Positions 1 to 5,582 are shown, numbered from the stretch's first letter. The stretch: DNA of 7,312 nucleotides from Candidatus Dadabacteria bacterium (GCA_022615255.1 JAKEHC010000087.1:1-7312); one strand, 5' to 3'. Notes: a model not told the origin generated them from the letters alone. Numbers and translations are program-made.

Positions 1-1101
1 AAGGTTGGCTTTGATAAACTTGGGCTTCATCTCTGGCCCAATTCCCTTAACATTATCTCAAGACCTTATGACGGTAGGCCGCCCTGTAACTACTGTAATG
101 GTTGTTACCTTGGATGCATGATGCGGGCTAAAGGGAGTATGGATGTCACATTCCTACCAAAGGCTGAGGCTACGGGTAATGTAGAGATTAAGCCGGATTC
201 CGTTGTAAGAGAGATTACAGTAAATAAAGAGGGTAAGGTTGATGGGGTTATATATTTTGATTCACAAAAAATGGAAAGAAGGCAGAAAGCTAAATTAATA
301 GTTGTGTCGGCAAGCGCCCTCGAATCCCCACGGCTTCTTTTAAATTCAAAGTCGTCTCTTTTTCCTGATGGGCTTGCTAACAGAAGTGGTATGGTTGGAA
401 GATTTTTTATGGAGACAATACTTTATAGTGCGAATGTCCTTTTCTCTGAACAGATAGATTCATATAAAGGACTTCAGATAGATAGCCGTGCATGGGATTA
501 TAACGAACCCAGAAAGGAGAATTCATTCGTTGGTGGAGTGGTATTCGGTGTTTCTGCGATTAATTTATTAGGACCACTCAGTTATGCACAAACCGTAGCT
601 CCGGGATGGGGAAGTGAGCATAAGGATTTTATGAGGAAATACTTTGGGCATGGGGTCTATGTCTGGGCAATCGGTGAGCAACTTCCTCACGAAGACAATA
701 AGATAACTATTGATCCTCAAGTAAGGGATTATTATGGTATTCCTGTTGCGAAGGTTACTACGAAGCTAAGCAATAATGACCTTGAGATGTTGTCATTCAT
801 GTCAAAAAAATGTAAGGAAATCATAGAAGCCGCGGGCGCAGAAGAAACAGTTAGTGAGTTCAGCACCTATGATTTCAGCGCTATTTCACATATGAGCGGT
901 ACGTGTAGAATGGGGAATAATCCAAATAGATCAGTTTTAAATCCATTCTGCCAGAGCCATGATATCAAAAACCTCTTTGTCATTGATGGTAGCTGTTTTG
1001 TTTCAGAAGGCGGAGGAGACAGTCCGTCTCTTACCATTATGGCAATAGCGCTAAGGGCGTCGGACTATATAATAAGCGAGGCAAAAAGTGGAAACCTCTA
1101 G
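1..1101 (+). CDS. GMC-family FAD-dependent oxidoreductase, 3' part (5' end outside window)
   Basis: The frame is open from base 1, giving 366 codons, so the N-terminal FAD-binding half lies upstream. What remains is the substrate-binding region and the GMC C-terminal domain. Residues 297-305 (window numbering) read H-MS-GTCRMG, the hallmark containing the catalytic His. SPSLTIMAIALRASDYI near the end matches the usual NPxLTIxALALRAAD FAD-contact motif. The family oxidises alcohols, sugars or similar CH-OH groups using FAD. Two things are odd: the Asn normally before that Pro is Ser here, and a cysteine cluster C29-x2-C32-x2-C35-x3-C39 precedes the domain and could bind a metal or iron-sulfur cluster. 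The next gene starts 136 nt downstream on the same strand, so a link with the peptide genes is possible but unproven. The family call is secure; the substrate is unknown. Confidence 0.9.
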   Translation, partial: KVGFDKLGLHLWPNSLNIISRPYDGRPPCNYCNGCYLGCMMRAKGSMDVTFLPKAEATGNVEIKPDSVVREITVNKEGKVDGVIYFDSQKMERRQKAKLIVVSASALESPRLLLNSKSSLFPDGLANRSGMVGRFFMETILYSANVLFSEQIDSYKGLQIDSRAWDYNEPRKENSFVGGVVFGVSAINLLGPLSYAQTVAPGWGSEHKDFMRKYFGHGVYVWAIGEQLPHEDNKITIDPQVRDYYGIPVAKVTTKLSNNDLEMLSFMSKKCKEIIEAAGAEETVSEFSTYDFSAISHMSGTCRMGNNPNRSVLNPFCQSHDIKNLFVIDGSCFVSEGGGDSPSLTIMAIALRASDYIISEAKSGNL

Positions 1102-1121
1102 CTTTATTTGCCAATAAGACC

Positions 1122-1160
1122 TTTAACCTCATTTTAACCTTAGTAAAAATTAGAATTAAC
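1122..1160 (+). promoter_or_regulatory. Possible tandem 11-bp-spaced regulator site (TTAAC repeats)
   Basis: TTAAC occurs at 1123, 1134 and 1156, exactly 11 and 22 bp apart, the first two within longer TTTAACCT copies. Direct repeats with 11-bp phasing are typical of OmpR/PhoB-family response-regulator sites. The site lies 77-114 bp before the RRE-CapA start codon. The DNA is AT-rich, so chance is a real alternative. I see no convincing -35/-10 pair here. Confidence 0.25.
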
Positions 1161-1236
1161 TGACTATAGAGAAAGCAAGGATTCCTTTAGAAAGAGCAAT
1201 TTGTTCTAGATAATGTCAGTTTGCTAGGCGTTAAAA

Positions 1237-2802
1237 ATGAGTAATACCAAAACTTACCAGAAAAACCCTTTTGTTTACTGCACCGAGCTCGAGGTCGGCG
1301 CGACTCTATTGAATCTGGAGACAGGGTCTTACTATAAATTAAATGATACAAGCCTGAGAATTTGGCAGCTTTTAGATGAATTCTCAAATCCTTTAGACAT
1401 CGCAAAAAAACTAGCAATTGAGTACAAAATAAGTATTGAGAAAGCTAAAACTGGTGTATTTAAGCTAATTAGAGAACTGGAAAAGGAGCAAATGATTTTG
1501 TCATACAAACCGCATAGCAAAGATAACCAAAACGAGCTCAAGCTGGTACTCACCGGGGATTCAATGATTACGAGAAGATTATCGGCTTATGATGAGGATG
1601 AATTTTTATCTATGATTGAGCTCATTAGAGGCGCAGATGTGGCATTTACGAACCTAGAGGTTTTAATTCATAGTTATGAGGGCTATCCATCTCCTGAAAC
1701 TCAGGGAACATATATGGCGGCTGAGCCATTTATAGCCAATGAGCTTAAATGGGCTGGTTTCAATATAGTATCAAGGGCTAATAATCATGCTATGGATTAC
1801 GGTATAGAAGGCTTACGAATGACATCAAAGATACTGAATGAGGTTAGTATAGTCCATGCTGGTGTTGGTGAGAATTTAGCTTTGGCAAGAGCGCCGGCAT
1901 ACCTTGAGACAAAAAGCGGCAGGGTGGCTCTAATATCATGCTCATCAACATTTCCCCCATCTTACAAAGCTGGCGGTCAAAGGCAAGATATTAAAGGTAG
2001 GCCAGGTATTAATCCTATCCGTTATTACACAGAATATATAGTTGACACGCAATTTATGAATGAGATTAAAAGAATAAGCTCAATACTGAAGCTTCGCTCA
2101 TCGGAATCAGAGGAATCATTTAAATTCCTGGGAAATAAATTCATAATAGGGGACTCACCTCAGATTATTACGACTCCGGATGAATCGGATCTACATGGAA
2201 ATATTGAATCGATTAGGGAAGCTAGAAGGCAAGCAGACCTGGTATTAGTTTCCCACCACGCCCATGAAGGAGGTGGAGACATTGAACTACCTTCTAAGTT
2301 TATTATTGAATTTGCAAGGGCATCCATTGATGCAGGCGCAGATGTTTTCATTGGTCATGGTCCGCATGTATTGCGAGGGATGGAGATTTATAAAAACAAG
2401 CCGATATTCTACAGTCTTGGTAACTTCGTTTTCCAGAGTGAGACCATTAGGTTTCATCCCGCTGAGGAATTTGAGGATTATGGACTTGAAAGTAATTCTC
2501 GACTGGCAGAGCTATATTATGCCAATAAGAAAAAAGATAAAAACAAGACCAGGTTTTATACTAACCCAATCTACTGGGTGAGTGTTCTGCCACAACTTAC
2601 TTTTAGAAATGGAATACTAAACGAAATAAAACTATTCCCCATTTCACTAGGGTTTGGTAAACACATAAACATGCGAGGGCGCCCAATGCTTGCCAATAAT
2701 GCATTGAGCAAAAAGATAATAATTCGTGTAAATCAGCTCTCTTTACCTTTTGGCGTTACAATCTTATATGAAAATGGAGCTGGTTTAGTGAAAATCAGGT
2801 AA
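1237..2802 (+). CDS. PqqD-like RRE domain fused to CapA-type (PGA_cap) metallophosphatase-fold protein
   Basis: This is a 521-residue, two-part protein. Residues about 7-90 resemble the PqqD family (LNLETGSYYKLNDTS, then IWQLLDEF and a C-terminal helix), the winged-helix fold that binds leader peptides in many RiPP pathways. Residues about 101-470 are a CapA/poly-gamma-glutamate capsule family domain: GDSM 107-110, TNLE 138-141, NNHAMDYG 182-189, SHHAHEGGG 339-347, GHGPHVLRG 373-381 and SLGNFVFQ 393-400, the expected metal and active-site motifs of this calcineurin-like family. No signal peptide or membrane anchor is visible, unlike many capsule CapA proteins, so it is probably cytoplasmic. 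The ATG at 1237 follows only a weak TAGG at 1225-1228, and the PqqD fold begins right after it, which supports this start. I infer that it binds the leader-like segments encoded downstream. Its reaction is unknown. Confidence 0.92.
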   Translation: MSNTKTYQKNPFVYCTELEVGATLLNLETGSYYKLNDTSLRIWQLLDEFSNPLDIAKKLAIEYKISIEKAKTGVFKLIRELEKEQMILSYKPHSKDNQNELKLVLTGDSMITRRLSAYDEDEFLSMIELIRGADVAFTNLEVLIHSYEGYPSPETQGTYMAAEPFIANELKWAGFNIVSRANNHAMDYGIEGLRMTSKILNEVSIVHAGVGENLALARAPAYLETKSGRVALISCSSTFPPSYKAGGQRQDIKGRPGINPIRYYTEYIVDTQFMNEIKRISSILKLRSSESEESFKFLGNKFIIGDSPQIITTPDESDLHGNIESIREARRQADLVLVSHHAHEGGGDIELPSKFIIEFARASIDAGADVFIGHGPHVLRGMEIYKNKPIFYSLGNFVFQSETIRFHPAEEFEDYGLESNSRLAELYYANKKKDKNKTRFYTNPIYWVSVLPQLTFRNGILNEIKLFPISLGFGKHINMRGRPMLANNALSKKIIIRVNQLSLPFGVTILYENGAGLVKIR

Positions 2803-2862
2803 TTCAAGTTGAAAAAATCTATGTCAATAACCAGTTCATGAAACAAAATAATTTTTATTGTA

Positions 2863-2885
2863 GGGTCGAACCTAAGTGTTCGCCC
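2863..2885. repeat. Hairpin, probable decayed palindromic repeat
   Basis: GGGTCGAAC (2863-2871) pairs with GTTCGCCC (2878-2885) through eight base pairs with one bulged T, leaving a CTAAGT loop. It is preceded by TTGTA, as the intact palindromic elements in this window are preceded by TGTAG. It probably represents the left half of a degenerate element whose right half is the GGCAAC/GTTGCC hairpin at 2900-2918. Confidence 0.5.
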
Positions 2886-2944
2886 AGCACGATTGTAAGG
2901 GCAACCCTTGCAGTTGCCTAAAAATTGCTCTCCTGCTGGGTTTT
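2883..2944 (+). terminator. Possible terminator-like structure after RRE-CapA gene
   Basis: CCCAGCA (2883-2889) pairs with TGCTGGG (2934-2940), followed by TTTTAT. A nested hairpin GGCAAC/GTTGCC (2900-2905 with 2913-2918) fills much of the 44-nt interior. It lies 80 nt past the RRE-CapA stop codon. The long loop and short T-run make intrinsic termination uncertain. The first three bases are shared with the hairpin at 2863-2885, so the two stems compete. Confidence 0.35.
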
Positions 2945-3009
2945 ATGAAATATGGATAATCATGTGTGGTATGAGCGGTTTTAGCCCTCCAAATTTCTCT
3001 TCACGAAAA

Positions 3010-3066
3010 TGTAGCGGAGGACTTTAGTCCTCCAGGTGTTATGGAAACCTGAAGGTTTCCGCTACA
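3010..3066. repeat. REP-like double-hairpin palindromic element
   Basis: Outer arms TGTAGCGG (3010-3017) and CCGCTACA (3059-3066) are perfect inverted repeats. Inside are two perfect 8-bp hairpins with 2-nt loops, GGAGGACT-TT-AGTCCTCC (3016-3033) and GGAAACCT-GA-AGGTTTCC (3043-3060). Folded, this would be a three-way junction. A partial extra copy, AGGTTTCCGCTACA, follows at 3090-3103. A second member of the family lies at 6983-7040. It is non-coding; a RAYT-mobilised or MITE-like origin is possible, but no transposase is seen. Confidence 0.75.
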
Positions 3067-3105
3067 GTACCCTTAATATGGCAAAATAAAGGTTTCCGCT
3101 ACATT

Positions 3106-3222
3106 ATTACCATAAAAAACAGTATGACTTTATTTCTTCAAAATCAGGTCATTAAAAACCCTAAGAAATAACCTTGCCCATACAGAAATAAGTGGCACTA
3201 CTATAATCGTTAAAAAAAATTA
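3106..3222. other. Intergenic stretch with no recognised feature
   Basis: This AT-rich DNA lies between the palindromic repeat and the promoter of the first peptide gene. I see no ORF with a ribosome-binding site and no strong hairpin. The base composition fits an upstream regulatory region, but no operator can be named. Confidence 0.4.
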
Positions 3223-3251
3223 TTGACATTTAGCTAACGATTTTATAATAT
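3223..3251 (+). promoter_or_regulatory. Sigma-70-type promoter of first S74-fused peptide gene
   Basis: TTGACA at 3223-3228 is followed after 17 bp by TAATAT at 3246-3251; a TATAAT at 3244-3249 gives a 15-bp alternative. The sequence aligns closely with promoters at 3858-3886 and 5103-5131 (shared TTGAC, TTTA, TAA and TTT positions). AGGAGG at 3270-3275 lies 5 nt before the GTG start. Confidence 0.7.
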
Positions 3252-3280
3252 TTCTACAAAGTTAAAATGAGGAGGATAAG

Positions 3281-3745
3281 GTGAAAAGAATAAATAAGGA
3301 GCCTAAAGCGAGCAGGAAAGAGGAGAAGGTAGAGCTAAAGAAGCCGAAGAAGGAGTTTAGGATAGAGATTGTAAAGGTCGGAAAACTGGATGAGAGTACA
3401 ACAGGTCGGCCGCCACAGAAATGCTATGATTGCGTAGACAGCGATCGTGCTGTCAAGGAGAACTTTTCACCTATAGACAGACGTGAAATACTGGCTCGCC
3501 TTGTTAATATTTCAGTTGAATCCTGGAATTACAAGTTCCAAAGCCCTGATATACGCCATATCGGTCCGATGGCTCAGGATTTTGCTTCCGCCTTCGGTGT
3601 CGGTGAAGACGACAAGCATATCAATATGGTTGATGCCTTTGGGGTAGCATTGGCTTCGATTCAAGCCCTATATGAGATGGTACAGGAGAAAGACGCTAAG
3701 ATTTCTGCCCTTGAGAAGCAATTGAACGAGTTGCTTGCCCTATAA
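3281..3745 (+). CDS. Leader-like peptide with two-Cys core fused to Peptidase_S74 chaperone domain (copy 1)
   Basis: A 154-residue protein starting at GTG 3281, five bases after AGGAGG. Residues 1-21 are Lys/Glu-rich. Residues 22-42 form a leader-like segment shared by all three paralogues, ending T40-T-G42. Residues 43-53 are a short variable stretch containing C48-Y-D-C51. From S54 a complete Peptidase_S74 intramolecular chaperone domain runs to about residue 130 (SDRAVKENF, SWNYKF, RHIGPMAQDF, VDAFGVALASIQALYEM), ending in a coiled-coil helix at 131-154. In S74 proteins a Ser-Lys dyad five residues apart cuts just before the Ser; S54 and K59 fit. Known S74 domains sit at the end of phage tail fibres and bacterial surface proteins, but there is no fibre here, only 53 residues. 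I infer a modified-peptide precursor with a self-removing follower. The alternative is a shrunken trimeric surface protein. Confidence 0.9.
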   Translation: MKRINKEPKASRKEEKVELKKPKKEFRIEIVKVGKLDESTTGRPPQKCYDCVDSDRAVKENFSPIDRREILARLVNISVESWNYKFQSPDIRHIGPMAQDFASAFGVGEDDKHINMVDAFGVALASIQALYEMVQEKDAKISALEKQLNELLAL

Positions 3746-3780
3746 AGCTAAATCAGTAATTCCATTCGTTTAAACAGAGG

Positions 3781-3808
3781 GGCGGGGATAATCCCACCTT
3801 TTCTTTTT
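3781..3808 (+). terminator. Intrinsic terminator after copy 1
   Basis: GGCGGG (3781-3786) pairs with CCCACC (3793-3798) with one C-A mismatch and a 6-nt loop, followed at once by TTTTCTTTTT. It lies 35 nt past the copy 1 stop codon. It separates copy 1 transcriptionally from copy 2, which has its own promoter. Confidence 0.7.
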
Positions 3809-3857
3809 GCAAGATTCACTTCAAATTATGCAGTTTTGCACTGACTATAAAAAATTA

Positions 3858-3886
3858 TTGACAATTAGTTAAAGATTCAATAACGT
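3858..3886 (+). promoter_or_regulatory. Sigma-70-type promoter of copy 2 and the oxygenase gene
   Basis: TTGACA at 3858-3863 and TAACGT at 3881-3886 are separated by 17 bp. The -10 is weak, but the whole block aligns with the promoters of copies 1 and 3. GGAGGG at 3907-3912 lies 9 nt before the ATG at 3922. The adjacent oxygenase gene is probably read from the same promoter. Confidence 0.65.
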
Positions 3887-3921
3887 TTGTTAAAAGCTAA
3901 CAAAAAGGAGGGTTCAAGTAA

Positions 3922-4377
3922 ATGAAAACGAAAAAAGAGGAGACAAAATCGAAAAGAGATGAGGGAAAGGTAGAGGTAAAGAATCCGAAAAAGGAGTTTA
4001 AGATAGAGATTGTAAAAGTCGGTAAATTGGATGAGAATACAAGTGGTGTTCCTATGCCGGTGTGCCAATATGATTGCAGAAGCGACCGCAACATCAAAGA
4101 GAACTTTGCCCTTGTAGATAGACATCAAATCCTCGCTCATCTTGCGACCATGCCTGTTGAATCATGGAACTACAAGTTCCAAAGCCCTGATATACGCCAT
4201 ATCGGTCCGATGGCTCAGGACTTTGCTTCCGCTTTCGGTGTCGGTGAAGACGAAAAGCATATCAATATGGTTGATGCCTTCGGTGTAGCTTTAGCTTCAA
4301 TCCAGGCGCTGTATGAGATGATACAGGATAGAGACGCCAAAATATCAGCGCTTGAAGAGCGGTTGAGAGGACTATAG
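3922..4377 (+). CDS. Leader-like peptide with two-Cys core fused to Peptidase_S74 chaperone domain (copy 2)
   Basis: A 151-residue paralogue of the protein at 3281-3745. A Lys/Glu-rich start (1-21) leads to the conserved leader-like segment at 22-42 ending T40-S-G42. The variable stretch V43-R53 contains C48-Q-Y-D-C52, so the cysteine spacing is one residue longer than in copy 1. The S74 domain begins at S54 (SDRNIKENF) with the putative self-cleavage dyad S54/K59, and ends in a coiled coil. Bases 4156-4328 are about 91% identical to 3515-3687 in copy 1, with almost all differences silent, whereas the 11-residue variable stretch is largely different. Conserved leader, variable core and conserved follower is the pattern expected of a peptide-precursor family. 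The oxygenase gene follows after 11 nt. The domain call is secure; the precursor role is inferred. Confidence 0.9.
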   Translation: MKTKKEETKSKRDEGKVEVKNPKKEFKIEIVKVGKLDENTSGVPMPVCQYDCRSDRNIKENFALVDRHQILAHLATMPVESWNYKFQSPDIRHIGPMAQDFASAFGVGEDEKHINMVDAFGVALASIQALYEMIQDRDAKISALEERLRGL

Positions 4378-4388
4378 AGTAAGGGAAA

Positions 4389-4994
4389 TTGGCTACATCA
4401 AGCTTTTATTCCAAACTTGGATTATTTGTAGAGCCGAGTTTTTTTGACGGTAGGGTGTGCAACAGGCTTAGATCAGAAGCCGAAAAAGCAGAAGGCTTCT
4501 CATCTAGGGTAATTGAAAAAGGGCTCGCTGTTATAGATGAAAATATACGCAGGTCTAAATCATTAAACGTTTCTGATAACACGATTTCCTATGTAAAAGA
4601 GCGCTTGCTTTCTATCAAACCAAGTATTGAAGCGTACTTTAATTCTCCACTTGAAGGCTGTCAAGAGCCTCGGTTTTTGGTATATAAAGAAGGAGACTTC
4701 TTTCACCCACATAAAGACAACTATGGCCAGGAGGAGTCACCCAAATCAGTTATAGAGCGTAAGGTTTCCGCGGTTATATTCCTGAACTCTGAAACTGAAA
4801 AACCTGAAAGAAATTCTTATGTAGGGGGCGGCTTAACTTTCTACAAGTTAACAAAGATACCGCATTTCAATACTAATGGCTTTCGGATTATTGGTAAAAA
4901 GGGAATGTTAATCGCTTTTCGATCAAATACTCTCCATGAAGTTACTGCTGTTAAAAATGGTGAACGCTACAGCATTGTATCCTGGTTTTATTAA
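4389..4994 (+). CDS. 2-oxoglutarate/Fe(II)-dependent oxygenase, prolyl-4-hydroxylase-like
   Basis: A 201-residue protein with the double-stranded beta-helix oxygenase signature: FLVYKEGDFFHPHKD at 96-110 supplies the iron-binding H108-x-D110, TLHEV at 181-185 supplies the distal H183, and R193 in GERYSIVSWF is placed to bind the 2-oxoglutarate carboxylate. Family members hydroxylate proteins, peptides or small molecules with O2 and 2-oxoglutarate. The start is TTG at 4389. An in-frame TAA at 4380 rules out anything earlier, and AAGGG at 4381-4385 serves as a closely spaced ribosome site. The gene is only 11 nt after copy 2, so it is probably co-transcribed and perhaps translationally coupled. 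That context suggests it modifies the peptide cores, for example at Asp, Tyr or Pro, but the substrate is not shown by the sequence. Confidence 0.88.
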   Translation: MATSSFYSKLGLFVEPSFFDGRVCNRLRSEAEKAEGFSSRVIEKGLAVIDENIRRSKSLNVSDNTISYVKERLLSIKPSIEAYFNSPLEGCQEPRFLVYKEGDFFHPHKDNYGQEESPKSVIERKVSAVIFLNSETEKPERNSYVGGGLTFYKLTKIPHFNTNGFRIIGKKGMLIAFRSNTLHEVTAVKNGERYSIVSWFY

Positions 4995-5001
4995 TCTTAA
5001 G

Positions 5002-5017
5002 TTATAAGCACTTATAA
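5002..5017. repeat. Short AT-rich palindrome after oxygenase gene
   Basis: TTATAAG (5002-5008) and CTTATAA (5011-5017) are perfect inverted arms around CA, just past the oxygenase stop codon. There is no T-run close enough for a classical terminator (GATTTTGG follows). It could be a weak 3' hairpin or an operator, and no role can be assigned. Confidence 0.35.
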
Positions 5018-5102
5018 GTTGATTTTGGCTTTAACATAGAGGTCAATAAACAATTAGTGAAAAGGACTAACTCCAAGTGCCATATAGAAATTGCAAGAGG
5101 GA

Positions 5103-5131
5103 TTGACTATTTATTAAAGGTTCACTAACAT
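5103..5131 (+). promoter_or_regulatory. Sigma-70-type promoter of the short paralogue (copy 3)
   Basis: TTGACT at 5103-5108 and TAACAT at 5126-5131 are 17 bp apart and align with the promoters of copies 1 and 2. AAGGAGG at 5149-5155 lies 11 nt before the GTG start at 5167. Confidence 0.6.
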
Positions 5132-5166
5132 TTAGCCAAATCTTAAAGAAGGAGGTTGAGAGTAAA

Positions 5167-5325
5167 GTGAAACGGAAAAGTTTGGAGCCAAAACAGGAAA
5201 AGAGGGATAAGGAGCATGTAAAGAGAGAAAAGCCTAAGAAGGAGTTTAAGATAGAGATTGAAAAGGTGGGGAAATTAGAGGAGAATACGGCTGGTCTTTT
5301 AAAATGCTATCAGTGTGAGCTGTAG
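5167..5325 (+). CDS. Stand-alone leader/two-Cys-core peptide, paralogue lacking the S74 domain (copy 3)
   Basis: A 52-residue peptide starting at GTG 5167, 11 nt after AAGGAGG. It shares the charged N-terminus (residues 1-22) and the conserved leader-like segment (23-43: PKKEFKIEI, then KVGKL, ending T41-A-G43) with the two S74-fused paralogues. It ends after nine more residues, LLKCYQCEL, followed by TAG. It therefore stops almost exactly where the S74 domain starts in its relatives, whose predicted released halves are 53 residues. No S74 remnant is evident downstream, and the gene keeps a promoter, ribosome site and conserved leader, so it looks functional rather than decayed. I infer a ready-made precursor that needs no follower removal. 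The alternative is a truncated duplicate. Confidence 0.85.
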   Translation: MKRKSLEPKQEKRDKEHVKREKPKKEFKIEIEKVGKLEENTAGLLKCYQCEL

Positions 5326-5582
5326 TAATCCGTGAAAGCGCGACAATAGCTATAAAGGTTTAACTATTGGTATAATTAGGTACGTAGTTTGAACTTGTTA
5401 ACTTTTATAAAAAGGCGGGGTTATTTCTACCCCGATATTTGTCAGCATGGGATCTTAATATTTAAGCATCGAATCTAGAAGTTAGCTAATATTTTTCGCC
5501 TTTCTTGGGAACTATTTGAGGAGCAAGCCTTTTGAGATGTGTTAAAGTTTCCATCGTAAAATGAATTTCTCCTCTAACGTTA
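5326..5582. other. Intergenic region, one weak minus-strand ORF only
   Basis: The stretch holds a hairpin at 5416-5434 and otherwise AT-rich DNA. TATAAT at 5371-5376 lacks a matching -35. A 65-codon minus-strand ORF (5683 down to 5486, containing NVWFCDGMGMLAINVRGEIH) reads rather like protein. However, it has no good ribosome site and overlaps the next + strand gene by 101 nt, so I do not call it. Confidence 0.4.
5416..5434 (+). terminator. Hairpin, probable terminator after copy 3
   Basis: CGGGGT (5416-5421) pairs with ACCCCG (5429-5434) around a 7-nt loop, followed by ATATTTGT. The stem is good but the T-run is poor. It is 90 nt past the copy 3 stop codon and resembles the GGCGGGG hairpin after copy 1. 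Confidence 0.5.

Noticed and set aside
2863..3103. CRISPR array or riboswitch in the hairpin-rich intergenic region
   Set aside because: The repeats are palindromic pairs with differing stems, not regular direct repeats with spacers, and no known aptamer core is recognisable.
3877..4140. Minus-strand ORFs opposite the start of copy 2, rich in Leu, Phe and Tyr
   Set aside because: They are antisense to the Lys/Glu-rich leader region, whose complement naturally reads as hydrophobic residues; no ribosome site or motif.
3281..5325. Phage tail-fibre fragment as the explanation for the S74 domains
   Set aside because: No other phage genes are present, there is no fibre sequence before the S74 domain, the domain is under purifying selection, and a paralogue lacking the domain keeps the same leader and promoter. 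It remains a weaker alternative.
3281..5325. Lasso-peptide cluster, suggested by the T-x-G leader ending
   Set aside because: No transglutaminase-like protease or asparagine-synthetase-like cyclase is present, and cores do not start with Gly or another usual ring residue.
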